64,000 nucleotides of DNA, taken from positions 79,317 through 143,316 of the forward strand of contig CABJAM010000012.1 of NCBI GenBank assembly GCA_902363555.1, written 5' to 3'. Within the stretch, counting starts at the first letter, position 1. Every line of letters begins with the position of its first letter. A program made the translations under genes and the position numbers. Positions 62,125-64,000 of this stretch are shown here, piece by piece. Source of the stretch: Lachnospiraceae bacterium. GTDB taxonomy: Bacteria; Bacillota; Clostridia; Lachnospirales; Lachnospiraceae. Below the pieces are notes generated by a model that was not told the origin of the DNA, ran no database searches, and saw only the letters and a list, made by a program, of their open reading frames with translations.

Positions 62125-63678
62125 GTGCCGTTAGTTATAGCAATACCGGTTATTATCGTTGCTGTGATCATTACTGCGGTTGTTGCCTGGAACGTGGCAA
62201 TTTCTTATAGAAAGAAAGTTGTTGAGACCAAGATTGGCACTGCTGAGGAAAAGGCCCGTGAAATCATCGACGAGGCTATGAAGACTGCAGAAGCTAAAAA
62301 GCGTGAAGGCCTGCTGGAAGTTAAAGAAGAAGCTCTGAAAAACAAAAATGAGCTGGAACGTGAAAGCAGAGAACGTAGAAACGAATTACAAAAGTACGAA
62401 AAACGGGTGCTCGGTAAAGAAGAGGCTTTGGACAGAAAAGCAGATTCTCTTGAAAAGAAGGAGAGTCAGTTAGCGTCCAGGGAGGACAGGCTTAATAAAT
62501 TAAAGCTTGAAGTCGAAGCACTTAATGAGCAAAGGGTACAGGAACTGGAGAGAATCTCAGGTTTAACCTCCGAACAAGCAAAAGAATATCTTTTAAAAAC
62601 TGTTGAAGACGAAGTAAAGCATGAAACAGCAATGTTAGTCAAAGACCTTGAAAACAAGGCAAAAGAAGAAGCTGCAAAGAAAGCAAAGGATTACGTTGTC
62701 ACAGCCATCCAAAAATGCGCTGCGGACCACGTAGCTGAGACGACGATCTCCGTCGTTCCTCTGCCGAATGACGAAATGAAAGGACGCATCATCGGGCGTG
62801 AAGGACGTAATATCCGCACCCTGGAGACGATGACCGGCATCGATCTGATCATAGACGATACTCCGGAAGCCGTTATCCTTTCAAGCTTTGACCCCATTCG
62901 CAGAGAGGTTGCAAGAATTGCGCTTGAAAAGTTGATCGTTGACGGACGTATTCATCCGGCAAGAATCGAAGAGATGGTTGAGAAGGCTCAAAAAGAAGTC
63001 GAAACAATGATTCGTGAGGAAGGAGAGGCCGCTACCCTTGAGGTTGGCGTTCACGGTATCCATCCAGAACTTGTACGTTTACTGGGCAAGATGAAGTTCC
63101 GTACAAGCTACGGACAGAATGCATTGAAACATTCCATTGAAGTTGCCCAGCTTTCCGGATTATTGGCTGCCGAGATCGGCGTCGATGTCCGTATGGCCAA
63201 ACGTGCCGGTCTTCTCCATGACATTGGTAAATCCGTGGACCATGAAATGGAAGGCTCGCATATTCAGATCGGTGTGGATTTGTGCCGGAAGTACAAGGAA
63301 TCACCGACCGTCATCAATGCGGTGGAATCCCACCATGGTGACGTTGAACCGACATCTTTAATTGCATGTATTGTTCAGGCTGCAGATACGATTTCTGCTG
63401 CAAGACCTGGCGCTCGCAGAGAAACTTTGGAAACTTACACTAACAGATTAAAACAATTAGAAGATATTGCCAATAATTTTAAAGGCGTTGATAAATCTTT
63501 TGCTATACAGGCGGGGAGAGAGATTCGCATTATGGTAGTTCCTGATCAGGTCAGCGATGACGATATGGTCCTGCTGGCCAGAGATATTTCCAAGCAGATT
63601 GAAACTGACATGGAATACCCGGGACAGGTGAAAGTCAATGTGATCCGTGAATCACGGGTTGTTGATTACGCAAAATAA
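62125..63678 (+). CDS. rny: Ribonuclease Y
   Basis: This 517-residue membrane-anchored endonuclease starts mRNA decay in Firmicutes. A single N-terminal helix (about residues 3-23) is followed by a long coiled coil (about 35-190), a KH domain with GRIIGREGRNIRTLE (about 216-230), and an HD domain with RAGLLHDIGKSVDHE (about 354-368). The start is GTG at 62125 with AAGGAGGTG upstream, as in many rny genes. It is monocistronic, with its own promoter and a terminator at 63694-63731. Confidence 0.97.
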   Translation: MPLVIAIPVIIVAVIITAVVAWNVAISYRKKVVETKIGTAEEKAREIIDEAMKTAEAKKREGLLEVKEEALKNKNELERESRERRNELQKYEKRVLGKEEALDRKADSLEKKESQLASREDRLNKLKLEVEALNEQRVQELERISGLTSEQAKEYLLKTVEDEVKHETAMLVKDLENKAKEEAAKKAKDYVVTAIQKCAADHVAETTISVVPLPNDEMKGRIIGREGRNIRTLETMTGIDLIIDDTPEAVILSSFDPIRREVARIALEKLIVDGRIHPARIEEMVEKAQKEVETMIREEGEAATLEVGVHGIHPELVRLLGKMKFRTSYGQNALKHSIEVAQLSGLLAAEIGVDVRMAKRAGLLHDIGKSVDHEMEGSHIQIGVDLCRKYKESPTVINAVESHHGDVEPTSLIACIVQAADTISAARPGARRETLETYTNRLKQLEDIANNFKGVDKSFAIQAGREIRIMVVPDQVSDDDMVLLARDISKQIETDMEYPGQVKVNVIRESRVVDYAK

Positions 63679-63693
63679 AGAAGATAATATAGT

Positions 63694-63731
63694 AGCAGAA
63701 ACCAGAATTTTTGGTTTCTGCTATTTTTTTT
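63694..63731 (+). terminator. Intrinsic terminator of rny
   Basis: A perfect 11-bp stem (63694-63704 with 63712-63722) is followed by T8 at 63724-63731. Confidence 0.85.
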
Positions 63732-63806
63732 GCGCGAAGCAACGAGCCGCAAAGGGGAGCTGGCTCACCTTTGTGGCGACTGCCGCGACCCGTCGGAGCG
63801 AAGCGT
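63732..63806 (+). repeat. Dispersed palindromic element, copy D
   Basis: This is the copy closest to 2047-2134: GCGCGAAGCAACGAGCCGC, AAAGGGGAGCTGGCTCACC, TTTGTGGCGACTGCCGCGAC. Arms GCCGCAAAGG and CCTTTGTGGC pair, with GGAGC/GCTC inside. It begins directly behind the T-tract of the rny terminator. Confidence 0.75.
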
Positions 63807-64000
63807 AGGCGGGGGCGCGGAGGTGGGGAACGAGGGCGTACAGGGGAAAGGGGGAAGGGGGGCTGGGCGAGGGCTGTATAATGTACCCATAAGTGTGGAC
63901 ACTTTGGAAAGTGGGGGACCCTCTTTTTAGACAAATCTCTTCGTCTGCCCCTTAAATATGAACATACCCCTACATTCTCGTTCCCTTATAATGCACACAC
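63807..64000. other. Right-edge intergenic region
   Basis: About 190 bp. A G-run block at 63811-63873 (plus strand) could form a G-quadruplex. A short palindrome AAGTGTGGACACTT lies at 63891-63904, with TATAAT-like strings before it (63878-63883) and near the edge. No gene is supported. Confidence 0.5.

Noticed and set aside
63870..64000. End of an insertion sequence
   Set aside because: A short palindrome and TATAAT-like strings are visible, but no transposase frame or terminal repeat pair falls within the window.

Overview
The window looks like chromosomal DNA of a Gram-positive, low-to-mid GC, anaerobic Clostridia, most likely a Lachnospiraceae. This is inferred from strong AGGAGG-type ribosome binding sites, frequent TTG starts, the dnaG-rpoD-trmK-Nif3 order, rubrerythrin, a FeoAB operon with a Cys-rich FeoB partner, the scaffold/GGGtGRT protein pair, RNase Y, and class A RNase P RNA. 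No prophage, integron, CRISPR array, tRNA or rRNA gene was recognised. Genus and species cannot be fixed from the sequence alone.

Layout. 1-5 kb: surface-polymer acylation genes (a DHHW protein cut by the left edge; MBOAT plus a second DHHW protein) around a rubrerythrin gene. 5-15.3 kb: a sugar isomerase/epimerase-like protein, cardiolipin synthase, the ribonucleotide reductase operon nrdAB (minus strand, with a pair of NrdR-like boxes exactly 31 bp apart), a hexapeptide-repeat protein, a CPBP protease, and the pair IscU/NifU-like scaffold plus GGGtGRT protein. 15.4-16.1 kb: two compact small units missed by ordinary gene finding. The first is a 28-codon membrane peptide with a convergent antisense RNA, arranged like the Fst/RNA I-RNA II par module. 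The second is a free-standing promoter, 38-codon ORF and terminator. 16.2-22.4 kb: methyltransferase, OFA-type MFS carrier, PucR-type regulator, ABC exporter. 22.4-33.4 kb: RecQ, an SRPBCC protein, Fur-type promoter with feoA-feoB, XpaC/TelA, an orphan molybdopterin oxidoreductase, MutY. 33.7-42.8 kb: dgt, dnaG, two tandem rpoD genes, trmK, Nif3, a TGS-domain nucleoside kinase and rnpB. 43.1-59.95 kb: one colinear 12-gene block made of a two-component system, a large membrane-anchored surface protein, an ABC-2 exporter, a coiled-coil membrane protein, MoxR ATPase, DUF58, two VWA membrane proteins, a CPBP protease and a zinc-ribbon protein, closed by a very long terminator hairpin. 60.1-63.7 kb: LexA-box promoter, recA, recX, rny.

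How the genes fit together. Most of the window is core housekeeping: replication and transcription initiation, DNA repair, dNTP supply, RNA processing and decay. The features most worth follow-up are: (1) the par/Fst-like type I toxin-antitoxin candidate at 15.41-15.74 kb; (2) the envelope MoxR-DUF58-VWA-ABC operon under a VanRS-like two-component system; (3) two full-length housekeeping sigma factors in tandem, about 86% identical by hand count with identical promoter-reading helices; (4) the 38-codon peptide unit; (5) a dispersed palindromic element that sits directly behind intrinsic terminators in at least four places; and (6) a perfect 35-bp inverted repeat downstream of rnpB. All calls are from reading the sequence; no database search was possible.
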